Of a DNA stretch of 64,000 nt, positions 11,063 through 23,717 are shown one piece after another. The notes beneath the pieces are model-generated. The model had not been told where the DNA came from. It saw only the letters and a list, made by a program, of their open reading frames with translations, and did not search any database. The translations under genes and the position numbers were made by a program. The stretch lies in NCBI RefSeq assembly GCF_024679095.1, contig NC_066531.1:6352250-6416249 (forward strand). The letters are read 5' to 3'. Origin of the DNA: Eriocheir sinensis. Lineage: Eukaryota; Arthropoda; Malacostraca; Decapoda; Varunidae. Numbering within the stretch: the first letter of the stretch is position 1; every line of letters begins with the position of its first letter.

Positions 11063-11351
11063 TAAAGGTAAAGGTAAAGTTGGGGCATACGCTGTAGCAG
11101 CGCGTGGCCTCGGTGCTCATCTCCGTAACATTGGGCCTTGAGCCTGTGGTGGGAGGGAGCCCATTACCCCGAGATACAGGACCAGAGTAACATCCGGCTT
11201 ACCACAGTTTACCTTCCCCAGGTACTCATTTATCGCCAACCCGAAGAAGAGGATGAACAGCTGGATGAGCTGCACGCCGACTACCCAGGCTGTGATTCTA
11301 ACCCGGGCCCGCGTAGAAGCCAGGCATGCTGACCACTAGACCACGGAGGCG
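11063..11351 (-). mobile_element. tRNA-derived SINE, minus strand
   Basis: The minus strand begins ACGCCTCCGTGGTCTAGTGG, a pol III A-box-like head (A-box about 11331-11343). A B-box GGGTTAGAATC follows at 11294-11304, then an unrelated body. The 3' tail consists of CTTTAC repeats (plus-strand AAGGTAAAGGTAAAG at 11065-11079), a tail type common in decapod SINEs. The head resembles a tRNA but lacks a foldable 3' acceptor half, so it is a SINE and not a tRNA gene. Confidence 0.8.
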
Positions 11352-11563
11352 TATTGGAGCCCAATCTCAAGTAAACCCACTCACAATGGCCCACAATTTT
11401 TTTTCCGGTAAATTTTGTGCTTTGAATGAATTTGCTAACCATTTCTGTCGAAAAACAGCAGAGATTATTTTTCACCCCTTCCACCTTAACCTCCTCAGTA
11501 ATAAAAAAAAAGTGACAAAATCATAGCTTTGAGGCAATAATATTCAGCCCCAGCATCAAAAAA

Positions 11564-11959
11564 TTATACTGCTGCCCTATGAAAGGTTTCTCTTAACTCC
11601 GATGAAGTAGGTGGTGACTGTGGTGGAGCAGCTTCATTGTCATCCCTTGCAGTGGCAGGTGTCATTGGGCCAGCAGATGATGAAGCAGTGGCTGGTGTCA
11701 TTGGGCCAGCAGATGATGAAGCAGTGGCTGGTGTCATTGGGCCAGCAGATGATGAAGCAGTGGCTGGTGTCATAGGGCCAGCAGATGATGAAGCAGTGGC
11801 AGGTGTCATTGGGCCAGCAGATGATGAAGCAGTGGCTGGTGTCATAGGGGCAGCAGATATTGAAGCAGTGGCTGTTGCCGGAGCAGCTAATGGTATCTTT
11901 TCCACAAATAATGAACAATGTGCTGGGATGGTCTCTAGCAATACTGATGAAGTGTGTAT
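11564..11959 (-). pseudogene. Downstream exon of Harbinger Myb/SANT-type protein
   Basis: The minus-strand ORF has a low-complexity Ala/Pro/Thr/Ser section of six 12-residue repeats (PMTPATASSSAG type) and ends SELRETFHRAAV before a stop. A plausible splice acceptor (TTCTTTGTAG) precedes it at 11960. It lies on the same strand as, and 0.7 kb downstream of, the SANT-like domain at 12675-12860, as expected for the second Harbinger gene. The reading phase does not match that domain's donor directly, so an intermediate exon or decay is likely. The plus-strand ORF over the same repeats (GVIGPADDE) is probably a shadow. Confidence 0.45.
11648..11868 (+). repeat. 36-bp minisatellite, ~6 units
   Basis: Tandem 36-bp units of the form GTGGCTGGTGTCATTGGGCC then AGCAGATGATGAAGCA. 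The period is a multiple of three, so several frames stay open. Confidence 0.95.
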
Positions 11960-12674
11960 CTACAAAGAATATGAATTTAAGGGTGATTAATAAATTGTTT
12001 TAATAAGAATATAAAAGTTTTTGCCAAAAACATACAGGCCAGTCAATATTTCACTGCTGCTTGACTGTTGCTGCTGTCCTATCCCTAGCACATCGTGTCA
12101 ATGCTGAATGGCTCTGGTACCCCTTCAAATACATGAGACGAGCAGCCTATGATGTCATACACCAGTTTATCTACCACAGTTAATGTCATAGTTATATAGG
12201 CAGGCGCCTGCGTATCTGTGGTGCCACACGTGTGGGGCACTCAGGTGCTGGGGGAAATGTCATTGTTATGAAGGGGCAGGGATAAACCAGTGTATGCTGT
12301 GAGGCCTTGGTGTGGAAGTTCCCTGTCTGAACTGTGCCCCTCCCCCATACAGTGAGGGCCTTTTTTACTCCCTCAGGGGCTGTGCAGCTGAGAGAGTGGT
12401 GTACATGAGTGTGAGTGTGTGAGTAAGTGTGTGCCTGTCTTGGCTAAAACCCTTCACTGGGGGAAGACAACCAAGGTATTTAGTAAATTGATAGTCATTG
12501 ACAGATGAACATTAAAAAAAATTCTATATCAAATATGCAGTTCACTGCTATGAACTTATTAACTTTAAGCTGAAATAAAGGCATTGTGGCCAGTATAGCT
12601 GCATTCTGTGAGTACATAAAAAAATAACTAATATAAGTTTTAAATTTAAAGACATAACAACTAAAAAAAATTAC

Positions 12675-12860
12675 CAGTCTGCCGCTGCTCATTCTTGCAC
12701 TTGGCAATGCGAGGCTTTGATTTTTATTGTACGTTGTACCAACGCCTCTCACAGTCATCCTGCGTACGGGGTCCACTCCCAGGGAAGGCACTGTCAGGGT
12801 ATAAATGTGAAGCAAGTTTCTTAATCGTTTCACTATGGCATGCTTTTTAGTTCCCATACC
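12675..12860 (-). pseudogene. Myb/SANT-like DNA-binding domain of Harbinger partner protein
   Basis: The minus-strand translation gives ETIKKLASHLYPD, then RTQDDCERRWYNVQ, a stop, and KSKPRIAKCKNEQRQTG. This is the third-helix and linker pattern of the NAIF1-like Myb/SANT proteins that accompany Harbinger nucleases (RTxxDCxxKWxNxxxxxK...TGG). A GT donor (GTAATT) follows at 12674-12673, consistent with a spliced gene. One in-frame stop marks it as dead. Its strand is opposite to that of the nuclease relic at 7450-7978. Confidence 0.6.
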
Positions 12861-13054
12861 TTCTCCAATAACATTTAATACATGCTGTGATGGAAAGCTA
12901 AATCAGTACCAATATATTATTTACATGCATCGTAAGACATCAACTTTTTAGTTGTTATGAACATGGCCATAAATACTACTTTTCATTACCTACTTTTCTA
13001 AAATGCTTTTCTCTAAGTAGGAGGATATTACACAATACAGCTATACAAAAAAAT

Positions 13055-14150
13055 TCAAAGCATTAATCTTAATTCCATTCTTTTGAGTACTTCTAACCTA
13101 ACATTATATCACCAGAAACTGTTTGACCAATGCTATCAAAATAATATTATAATCTTACTTTACCATTCTCATCAAATCTACCTATTCCGATATAGTCTTA
13201 ACATAAAATATTTGTAAAAGTGTTGAGAGCCTGGCATGCCCAGCCCACCCACCCACCCAAAAAAATCTAAATAAGGAATAAATAAAATAACAGGTAAATA
13301 TGACTTGACTCTCTTATACTAACCCCCTTTCCACCCTAACAAACTTGGGGACCTACCATGTTAGGTTAGGACGTGTTTGGTAGGACATGTTTAGCAGGAG
13401 TTGGTTTAGTTATGTTAGATTGTTGAGGGAGTGGGGGTTGCAGCAGAAATGGTCATGATGATGCTATTGACATGGAGCAGTAGGAAAAAGTATGTCCTGT
13501 TTGGAAACTCTGTGGTTGTGTTTGTATACAAAAATACCCATTTGACGAGGTTAGGTTAGTTTGCAAGTTACTTGAATCATGAATATGTGAATATTTAACA
13601 AAAAAATAAAAGCATTAACCTTAATTTCATTATCTTGAGTACATTCCAATCTAACATTATATCACCATATTGACCAATGCTATAAATATACTATTTTAAT
13701 CTTACTTTACCATTCTGACAAAACCTACCCATTCCCATATAGTCTTGACATAAAGTACCTGTAAAAGTGTCCATAGTCTGGCATGCCTAGCATCCCCCCC
13801 CCTTCAATAAAAAAATAATAAACAAGTAAAAATAAATAAAGAATGAAAACAGGGCAAATATGCCTTAACTATCTATACCAACCCCCTCTTCACCCCCCAA
13901 CAAACTTGGCATGTTAAGTTAGGATGTGTTCGGTAGGACAGGGCAGGTTTGACATGGTTAGGTTAAGTTATGTTAGGTTGTTGAGGGAGAGGGGGTTGTG
14001 GCAGAAATGGTCATTATGAAACTATTCAGATACAGAATGAAAAGGTATGTTCTGTTTGGAAGGTCAGTGGTTGTGTTATTATGCAAAAAATACCCAATTG
14101 ATTAGGTTAGGTTATTTTGTAATCTGATTGAACCATGAATATGTGATTAC
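13055..14150 (+). repeat. Tandem duplication of a ~550-bp block
   Basis: Two diverged copies, about 13055-13605 and 13606-14150, share in order CATTAA(T/C)CTTAATTTCATT, ACATTATATCACCA, CTTACTTTACCATTCT, CATATAGTCTTGACATAAA, an AGGTTAGG-rich part and GAATCATGAATATGTGA. The offset is about 552 bp. It is noncoding and lies inside the Harbinger element. Confidence 0.85.
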
Positions 14151-14752
14151 CAACCTAGTTACAGCTTCTGCCACTCTCTTCTTATCCTCAGGGGTGATAC
14201 TCTTCCCATAACACCCTCTGATTATACGTATTTTTCTTGAATTTGATGTAAGAAGACCGTTTCATCTGGCGACAATTAAAGCCTTTTCTGCGCTGGTTCT
14301 CCGCCCGTAGATGTATATGTGGCAGGCAGATGACGGTTGGTTGCGTACTCTCACAGAGTGTTGTGATTGTGACGCAGGAGGGAGATTTGATGATGAGTTT
14401 GAGTAAAACAAAGCTTGAGGCTGCTTCATCTGCTCACAAAACTCAGTATTTTCTTGTGTTTGCCATTTATTATGTTTCTGTTGTACATTTATACATCTTT
14501 TCTTTATTTTTCTTTTGAAATATATACTTAATTCATGTCGGATGTTTATGTTTTGCACGGAGGCGTCCTTAGCAACGAGCCCGCCATAAAGAAGAAGAAG
14601 AAGAAGATAATAGTAGCCAGGGATTTACTAATACTTACACTCAAAGTTGACGAGGATAGCTTTTACTCTTAATAATTTGAAACTATTAACTTTGATAGTA
14701 ACTTTAGGAGTAAAAGCTAATAGCTCTCGAGGATACGGGCCCTGGTTGTATG

Positions 14753-15235
14753 TACGGGGGGAGTAATTTTGTTTGACATGGTTGTAAGGTTATAAGGGCC
14801 GCATTATTATGTGTGTCAGCAGTATTGGCAAGCCTGTGAATGATGTGTCTCCCTGGCGGCAGTGATCATGCAGGCGTGGGGCGCACAAGTCAGCATGACG
14901 GTGTACAGTGATCCCCGCGCCGCCTCACGCAGAGGAATGGTTTATATCGTGGAGTCTGGAGAGCAATCCTTCGTTTATAGTGAAATATTCAGGCAGTGGC
15001 GAGGCACTGACGCAGAAGTGAGGCGCCTTGTGTTGCCAACGCTCAGAGAGGTAACGTAGGGAATGCCATGATATTTTAGTGTTATTATTACCTAAACAAT
15101 GAAAGAAACTATTTATTTCGTCGCAAACTTCACTAGCAATGCTTAGTATTCGATGGAAAGCGACCAAAGTGCCCCAGGTGTCAATGTAACATTGTCGACA
15201 GAACCATCGGGAATTGTGAGTAAAACAAAGGCGCA
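14753..15235. other. No recognised gene
   Basis: Unique sequence that becomes GC-richer rightward. A 65-codon ORF (14862-15059) has no recognisable domain. I could not tell whether any of it continues the envelope relic from before 7247. Confidence 0.35.
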
Positions 15236-15238
15236 TCG

Positions 15239-15570
15239 GTGACGTCACGCCGAGTCCAGAGTGCCGCGCAGCGTGCCGGAGTGAGGGTGTGTCCGTGTGC
15301 CGTGCGTGTTGAGGTCCCGGCGGGTGTGTGTCGCGCGTGTCACGTGGCTGGCGGCGGCGTGCTGAGGTGGCCCTACGCGAGGATCAAGGTGAGGAACGGT
15401 GCGGTGGTTCTTGCAGGAAGGGACGCGGCGTACAGGCCATGGCTGAGCCAGGGGAGGCCGGTGGGTGGGATGGAGTGAGCGCCCTGCCGCCTGAAGCCTT
15501 GCCCTGCCCCGTTTCCTCCTTCCCGTGTGGCCATTATTACAGAGGTTTTAGAATTTTTCATGTTTAAATC
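15239..15570 (+). promoter_or_regulatory. CpG-rich patch with CRE; candidate promoter/first exon
   Basis: This is one of the most CpG-dense stretches in the window. It holds a perfect CRE palindrome TGACGTCA at 15240-15247, CACGTG at about 15340, a good splice donor AAG|GTGAGG at 15388/15389 and an acceptor-like TTCTTGCAG at 15416. A Kozak-type GCCATGG follows (ATG 15439), opening a 42-codon frame (MAEPGEAGGWDGVS) that ends at 15567. Together these would suit a 5' exon and start of a host gene whose remaining exons I cannot find. They could equally be coincidental in GC-rich unique DNA. Confidence 0.3.
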
Positions 15571-15951
15571 CTTCTGGGGAGTGAACTCAGGGTTTCCGTG
15601 AAGACGAATAAGTAGTAACACTTGGAGGAGGTTGTTCCGTGCTGTGATTGGCTGCCGGCCGTGACGCCATCGGATTTTGATGTACGGTTGTTTTAGCTTA
15701 GAACTATTACGTGTTTGTCATTCTTGCCGCGTCCATAAGGCTTCCGGCAATGGTGTAACGAGCGAAGTATCCTGAGCTCGTCAAGGCTCCTTGTTGGTGT
15801 TCCGAGCGGAGTGTCGCTCCGTGCCTGCCTGAGTGAGCCTGCCCGGCGCGTCGTCTCTCATCTCGTCTCATTAAGCCAAACCTGGTGAAACTCTGTGTTT
15901 TACCTGACGCAATCTTTTAATTCCCTTTTTGTTTATTTTTTTCTATTTACA

Positions 15952-17021
<1,070 letters not shown>

Positions 17022-17024
17022 TGT

Positions 17025-17077
<53 letters not shown>
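17022..17077 (+). repeat. (GT)n microsatellite
   Basis: A GT run with one early interruption. A separate GGT/GTG-rich patch lies at 17270-17336. Confidence 0.95.
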
Positions 17078-17079
<2 letters not shown>

Positions 17080-17430
17080 TGAATCACAGAGTATTTGCAT
17101 ATATCATGGAACACACCTGGAATAGGTTATTAATGTCGGTAATAATAAGTGATAATGATAATAATAAGGTCAATAATAGTAGAAGTGAATCCAGTGCTAT
17201 AGTATGGAGGTGGAGCTGTTGTTTCTAGAGGCTGGAAAGGTAGCAGGATGATGAAAGGGGTGATGGTACTGGTGTGTGTGTGTGGGGGGGTGCGGGTGGT
17301 GTTGGGGTGTCGATGATGGTGGTGGTGGTGGTGGCGGCGATGCTGAAGCAAATGTGTGGAACTAAATATAGAGAGCGTAATGAATTTAACGCCTAAAAAA
17401 AGTAAAATGAGTTAAAGAAAAGTTAAAAAG

Positions 17431-17675
17431 GGCAAAACTTAAGAATAACCACTCCAAACCAATATTCATAGTAATTTAGCACGCGAAAGAATTATTAATA
17501 TAATGCATTTTCGTATACGCTTTACCTTGGGGAGGGGCCAGGGGGGCAAGCCTCTTTAATTATAGAGTTAGGTGGCTTGGATTTTCTAAGTCCATTGTTA
17601 TTGTTTCACAAGCGCCTCTATGCACAGACTGAGCCTCATACCTGCCTTGCAGTGCACCCTACAAACTAGTTCCTA
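17431..17675 (+). repeat. Dispersed repeat copy B, left part
   Basis: Near-identical to 921-1165 of copy A, ending TTCCTA at 17675. The last two bases are the TA target site that is duplicated on the far side of the inserted transposon. Confidence 0.9.
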
Positions 17676-18092
<417 letters not shown>

Positions 18093-18348
18093 AATATATA
18101 AGTATTTTTGAAAGTGCAATTAAGGCATGAATGATGTGGTAGTGGGACTATTTTTTTTTCTTATTATAGTGACACATACCTGAACATCGTGACATGTGCT
18201 AGAAGGATGGGAGTAAAGGTTAACCACCATAATAGATGGTAGAACGATTGTTCGGTTGTATTCCTTTATTTTTTTTCCTATATTTCTTCGTCACATGACT
18301 TGGACTCTCGACATCAGTCGTGTACTTCTATCAAGAAACTCAACAAGT

Positions 18349-19837
18349 ATGGTCTTCAAGGTTCAGCATTGTCGGCATGGCTGTAAGAATGCGTTTGTCA
18401 CGCGACTTTTCAACTTTTTTAACAAAGAGAAAGCCACCAATCGCATGAAGATTGCTTTGAATAGGTAAGTGGTTATGCTTATTTGATGTGTGACCTATAA
18501 TAAATGAGACTTTGTGCCGCCTCGTCATTAGAATTACAGCCTTACTCAAGCCGAAACCCCTATTTTTAAGCCATGAAACGTAATTTTTATGAAACTTTAC
18601 ATCAACCATATATCTACATTGTCCTTCCTCTCCACAGGCCTTACCACCGTGTTGCTGCGGCCTTAGGGATGCAAGTGAGTACGGTGCAGTCTATTGTCCA
18701 TCGCAGCACCACGTCACGGTCTGACAGACCACGAACATCTCCAGCCCAGCCCGTCATCTACAGCTTCACGATCGGAGGCTTTTGCTGCTACATTCATGCA
18801 CAGTTTGCTGCTAAGCAGTCGTTCACTCTCGCTTCCCTGACAGATAACCTGACGGCAGCCAGCATCATCCCTGTAGGTATCACCAAGACATCGTTGTGGC
18901 GATTACTTCATGTAATGGGATTCCGGTATAGGGCCTCTCAACGGAAATTCTATGTCGATAAGGAATCTATGGACATCGTGTGCCGCAGAATACGCGCCCT
19001 GCGGAATCTAAAAAGACATCGGGAAGAAAGCAGGATGGTGGTGTACGTGGACGAGACCTGCACCACCAGGATGAGCCACAACATGGAGTGGGTGGATAGC
19101 ACGCAGCCTGTCACCAGTGCCACCTACAGCCGTCAGGTGCCTCCAGGAGAAGGGGAACGCTTTGTGGTAGTCGCAGCTGGCGGAGCCAATGGTTTCCTTG
19201 AGGGCTCCTTCCTCTCTTTTCCTGCCAAGAATACCGCCGGCGACTACCACGGGGAAATGAATAGCGAGCTGTTCATCCGGTGGCTTATATCACAACTCCT
19301 GCCGGTCCTGGAGGAGCCAGCAATATTGGTGATGGACAATGCTCCATACCACAGCCAACTGACTGAAGAAAGCCGCTGTCCCACCACTGCCACGAGGAAA
19401 TCCGATCTCATTGAATGGTTGGAGAACCGAGAAATACCTTTCCCGCAGCATGCAACAAGGCCTGAGCTCCTCAGTATCAGCCGTCAAAACAGGCCAGACC
19501 CCCAGTATAAAGTGGATAACATCATCCGTGCATGGGGCCACGAGATCGTCCGTCTGCTACCCGCAATGCAATTGAGCAGGTGTGGGGGTTCATGAAACGC
19601 CACGTGCGCTCCTCACTGCAACGCTTCACGCGAGCTGACCTGCAGGCCAGGATGGAGGATGCCAGGCTCTCTGTCACTCAAGAGGTATGGGAAAGTGCTG
19701 TTTGTCGATCACGAACCTTCGAGGACAATTATTGTTTAGCAGACAATATTCATGAAAGTGTCGATCCTGTCATTATTAACCTTGACAGTGACAGTGATGA
19801 TGAGGGAGATTTATACTTAAGTTGTGATGAAAATTAA
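18349..19837 (+). pseudogene. Intron-containing DDE transposase (Sailor-like), frameshifted
   Basis: Exon 1 (ATG at 18349; an earlier in-frame ATG lies at 18256) ends at 18464 with AG|GTAAGT. The intron is 18465-18637, ending CTCTCCACAG. Phase is preserved, joining KIALNR to [10 protein letters not shown], which completes a helix-turn-helix ([19 protein letters not shown]). The catalytic part has the first Asp in VVYVDET and the second in [11 protein letters not shown], then [11 protein letters not shown]. The third acidic residue is in [14 protein letters not shown], but that lies in another frame. A small deletion near 19552-19560 removes the residues just before it and shifts the frame, so the first frame ends at 19595. 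The shifted frame runs to 19837 and ends in an acidic tail. As it stands about 79 residues separate Asp and Glu. The start choice is tentative. Confidence 0.85.
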
Positions 19838-20109
19838 AAGTTATAAATATTTTGTTCGTATCATTAGTCAACCAATCGTGTCTCGGTTTCAATTTATTGA
19901 ATGTAATCTTATAATAATAAACGTACAACACCACATAACCGCCAAACCACTACGCTACCAACAATCACGGCGTTTACCACTAACACGTTATCCACTCACT
20001 TTTACTCAATAAAGGGTGTCTGCCAGTATAAAAGGGAAAAAAAATATACAAGGCCACTACCAAATACTTCATGTCTTGATAGTTATGAAGCCTGCGTCAG
20101 TGGCCACAT

Positions 20110-20531
<422 letters not shown>

Positions 20532-21352
20532 TAAGTCAGTAATATCCAAAATGCGCATGGATTATAACGATTTCGGACAAAAAAACGGTCTTTTAAGAGT
20601 TTTTTGTTATTTTTTTCTCTATATTAAAGCAACTAATGCCACAGCTATTTGTATTTTCTAATACATTCGTAAAATGTTACTATGCGAGGGTATCAGCGGC
20701 GGCACCTAACGGTGGGTTCCTGAAGTCAGTTGTTTTCAAGCCGCCATAATGGATGGAAGGCCCGACACTCACTCCCTCAAAATATCCGTCTACTTTACCT
20801 TTCGGTAAGTGTTAACTGAGTATTTAACCTCTTTATTGGTGTGCATGTAGGTTGACAAAAGGACCGATTACTATCCCAGTACCGGGTCCAACAAAGACAC
20901 GGGCGTGTCAAGTGTAACATATGGTGTGACAAGCACGTGTCAGAAAACAAACGGATATTGTTCAATGCGCGATACTTATAGTGGAATTTGAGTAAAATGG
21001 AGGCCAGGGTCATACGTAGCAGTCGGTAGGTCACTCCCGCGTCAGTTAACAGCAGGAGCGTCAGTTCGATCTGGATGACAGCTGTCACAAATCTGTTTTA
21101 TTTTGTACCTTAAACTACTCGGTAAAAATGATCTAGCATCAACTTACAAGAAGTGGACGGGTTAACCGTCAGTATTGTACCATATGTAATTATGAAACAT
21201 GACATTTCCCAAGAGTTGCTCGACTACGATTGGGGTGGTGGGGTGGGGGTTCAACTACGCTGACCATCCAAGTACACGCCCTACACTCGTCAACAGACCT
21301 GCTGCAGCGGCTACTACGTTATATAGGAATAGATTACAAGAGTATACGTTAG
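20532..21352 (+). repeat. Dispersed repeat copy B, right part
   Basis: Resumes with TAAGTCAGTAAT, colinear with 1164-1985 of copy A and differing by scattered substitutions and small indels. Open frames on either strand here are broken in copy A. Confidence 0.9.
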
Positions 21353-22070
21353 GGAATTTCCTTTCTTTAAAGACTAGGGATTTTTCCCGATTTTGGGGAT
21401 TTTTGTAGGGACATTTTGAAAGCCCATTTTTCAGTGATTTGGCCGCCCACCACCAAAATCACTGTTCCCTACAAGGATTAATCGAGCTAACGACCACCAA
21501 AACCACAGCTCCCTAAAGGGATTAATCGAGCTAACGCCGCCGCCGCAAAATAGCTCGCATTCATTACCTACCGTATGAAGCATCACTTGGTCTTCATATA
21601 TTTTTTTCTACAAACGTTTGGTTAGCGACGGTACGCTTGGTTAGCAACGGTACGCTTGGTTAGCGCTGGTATGCTTGGTTAGCGATGGTACGCTTGGTTA
21701 GCGATGGTACGCTTGGTTAGCGATGGTACGCTTGGTTAGCGGTGGTATGCTTGGTTAGCGACTAGCCCACGCATGTGAGACCAGGTCCACCACGCGTGGT
21801 TATTTTTTTTTTTTAATAACACGCAGCCCAACGGCTGCCATGCTGAGGGCCGGGTATAGCCCGGGCCTGTTCAGCCCGAGTCCCGGATGACCTTGAGTCA
21901 TGGCTCAGGGCTGTTTTGGGGTGGTGAGCGATGGTATGCTTGGTCAGCGATTAGCCCACGCACGTGAGTATATGGTAGGGTTTTCCCTACTTTGGAGACT
22001 AGGGAATTTTTCCTGATTTAGGGATTTTTCTAGGGAAATTTTGAAAGGCCATTTTTCAGTGATATGGGCT
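21352..22070 (+). repeat. Direct repeats flanking a 19-bp tandem array
   Basis: Two diverged copies of an about 88-bp sequence (21352-21440 and 21976-22063; both contain GACTAGGGA and CCATTTTTCAGTGAT) flank an array of about eight 19-bp units, GGTTAGCGATGGTACGCTT, at 21615-21770. Between them, 21805-21915 looks like the reverse complement of a retroelement 3' end (poly-T, then GC-rich sequence with AGCCCGGGCCTG). No gene is present. Confidence 0.7.
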
Positions 22071-22393
22071 CCCCCCCCCAATACCCCGGTTCCCCACAGT
22101 TCCCCAGGCTTGTCTTGGGGGATTGGGGGGGCTGGGGTGGTGGAGGGGGTGGAGTGGTGATTCTTAAGATTTACCAAAAAGCGATTACCAGACTTGACAA
22201 AAATCATGAGTGAGAAAAATGGAAAAAATGTGACATTGGAACAATGAAAGCAAATGATAAAACAATGTAAAAAACTGGCCGTAAAAGTGTAGAAACGTTA
22301 GAAATGACTGAGTGGAAAATGTAGTGGCAGGAGGACTAACGAGACGACACGAGACGACAGGCGTCGTGGCGGGGAGGGAGGAAGGAATTAACA

Positions 22394-22831
22394 TTTTTTT
22401 TTACAGCTACAGAGGCGGTGCAAGGGCGTAATGAAAAAAAAAAAAAAAAAAAAAAGGCCCGCTACATACTGCTCCAGAACAGAGGTTAAAGGAGTGTTCG
22501 AAATCAGAGGTCAATTTCGGGAGGAGAGGTGTCCTGATACCCTCCTCTTGAAAGAGTTCAAGTCGTAGGCAGGAGGAAATACAGATGAAGGAAGATTGCT
22601 CCAGAGTTTACCAGCGCGAGGGATGAAAAAGTGAAGATGCTGGTTAACTCTTGCATGAGGGGTTTGGACAGTATAGGGATGAGCATAAGTAGAAAGTCTT
22701 GTGCAGCAGGGCCGCGGGAGGGGGGGAGGCATGCAGTTAGCAAGTTCAGAAGAGCAGTCAGCATGAACATATCGATAGAAGATGGAGAAAGAGGCAACAT
22801 GGCGGCTGAATTTGAGAGGTAGAAGACTATC
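22394..22831 (-). mobile_element. Jockey-like LINE (minus copy), 3' segment
   Basis: The minus-strand sequence matches the 3' end of the plus copy at 23710-27030 (NSFKRRVSGHLSSRN, then the UTR with GTAGCGGGC and a poly-A tail at 22402-22394). It stops at 22831 exactly where the other minus segment (27510-30101) begins in element coordinates, with TATC present at both break points. The two are therefore halves of one insertion. Confidence 0.85.
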
Positions 22832-23717
22832 TTATTGCTCAGCAAACTACTGGCGCACGGTATCTCGGGTAACATTCACAATTGGCTAGCGGACTGGCTC
22901 TCTGAGCGGAAACAGAGAGTAGTTCTAAACGGTGTTACATCTAACTAGCTCGATGTCAAAAGCGGCGTACCTCAAGGATCAGTGCTTGGCCCCATGCTCT
23001 TCTTAATTTATGTTAATGATATCGATGATGGGCTCGCTTGCAAAGTATCAAAATTTGCTGATGACACAAAAATTTCTAGTAAAGTAACAGCGACACTCGA
23101 CGAAGAAGCTTTACAATCAGATCTAGATCGACTTGCACGTTGGGCCAATCAATGGCAAATGAAATTTAACGTTGACAAATGTAAAGTGTTGCACATCGGA
23201 AAAAAAAACAATCGCGTTCGGTACGTAATGAATGGCCAACAACTTTCTGCAGTAAGTAAAGAAAAGGATCTTGGAATCACTATATCAAGCGATTTAAAGC
23301 CCGGTCAGCATTGTTCAGAGGTAGTTAAAACTGCAAACAAATTGGTTGGCATCATCGGACGAGCCTTTAACAATAAATCGGAAAAAGTAATGTTAAAACT
23401 GTATAATTCGTTGGTTCGACCCCGTCTAGAGTACTGTGTACAGTTTTGGTCTCCCTACTACAGAAAAGACAGAAAAGTTGGAACGGGTCCAACGAAGAGT
23501 AACAAAGATGATTCCTAGGTTGAGAAATTTGTCATATGAACAAAGGCTTAAAGAAGTAAATTTATTCAGCCTATCAAAACGAAGAATGCGAGGCGATCTA
23601 ATAGAAGTGTTTAAAATGTTTAAAGGATTCAGTGATATTAATGCGGAAGATTACTTTACAATTGATCGATCAAATAGAACAAAAAGAAATCACAATTTGA
23701 AGATTTGGCTGGAGTAG
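22832..23717 (+). pseudogene. L2/CR1-like LINE reverse transcriptase, interrupted
   Basis: The fragment starts inside the RT domain. It reads HNWLADWLSERKQRVVLNGV, SGVPQGSVLGP, VSKFADDTKI (catalytic Asp pair), WANQWQMKFNVDKCKVLHIG, then the thumb region LYNSLVRPRLEYCVQFWSP and VQRRVTKMIPRL. An early stop (after GVTSN) and a frameshift near 23470 disable it. The host element ends at 23709 within NHNLKI; the remaining codons to 23717 belong to the inserted jockey-like copy. The C-terminus resumes at 27031. The endonuclease is missing (5' truncation). Confidence 0.85.

Larger units (their letters stand above)
7247..14744 (+). mobile_element. PIF/Harbinger DNA transposon, large and internally invaded
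   Basis: The ends are inverted repeats of about 27 bp (25 match): 7247-7273 begins CAGGGCCCGTATCCTCGA and 14718-14744 is its reverse complement. Inside are relics of the two proteins typical of this superfamily: a HARBI1-type nuclease on + (7450-7978) and a Myb/SANT-type protein on - (exons near 12675-12860 and 11564-11959). The expected 3-bp target duplication is not clear. Length (7.5 kb) is inflated by later insertions: a CR1/L2 LINE (8203-9565), another transposase scrap (10155-10590), SINEs (10880-11351), microsatellites and a duplicated 0.55 kb block. It interrupts the envelope relic at 7246. Confidence 0.8.

Noticed and set aside
11291..11351. A tRNA gene on the minus strand
   Set aside because: The A- and B-box are present but the 3' half does not form an acceptor stem and runs into a SINE body with a CTTTAC tail.
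11637..11990. Plus-strand ORF with GVIGPADDE repeats as a gene
   Set aside because: It is open because the 36-bp unit is divisible by three. The strand and context fit the minus-strand Harbinger partner better.
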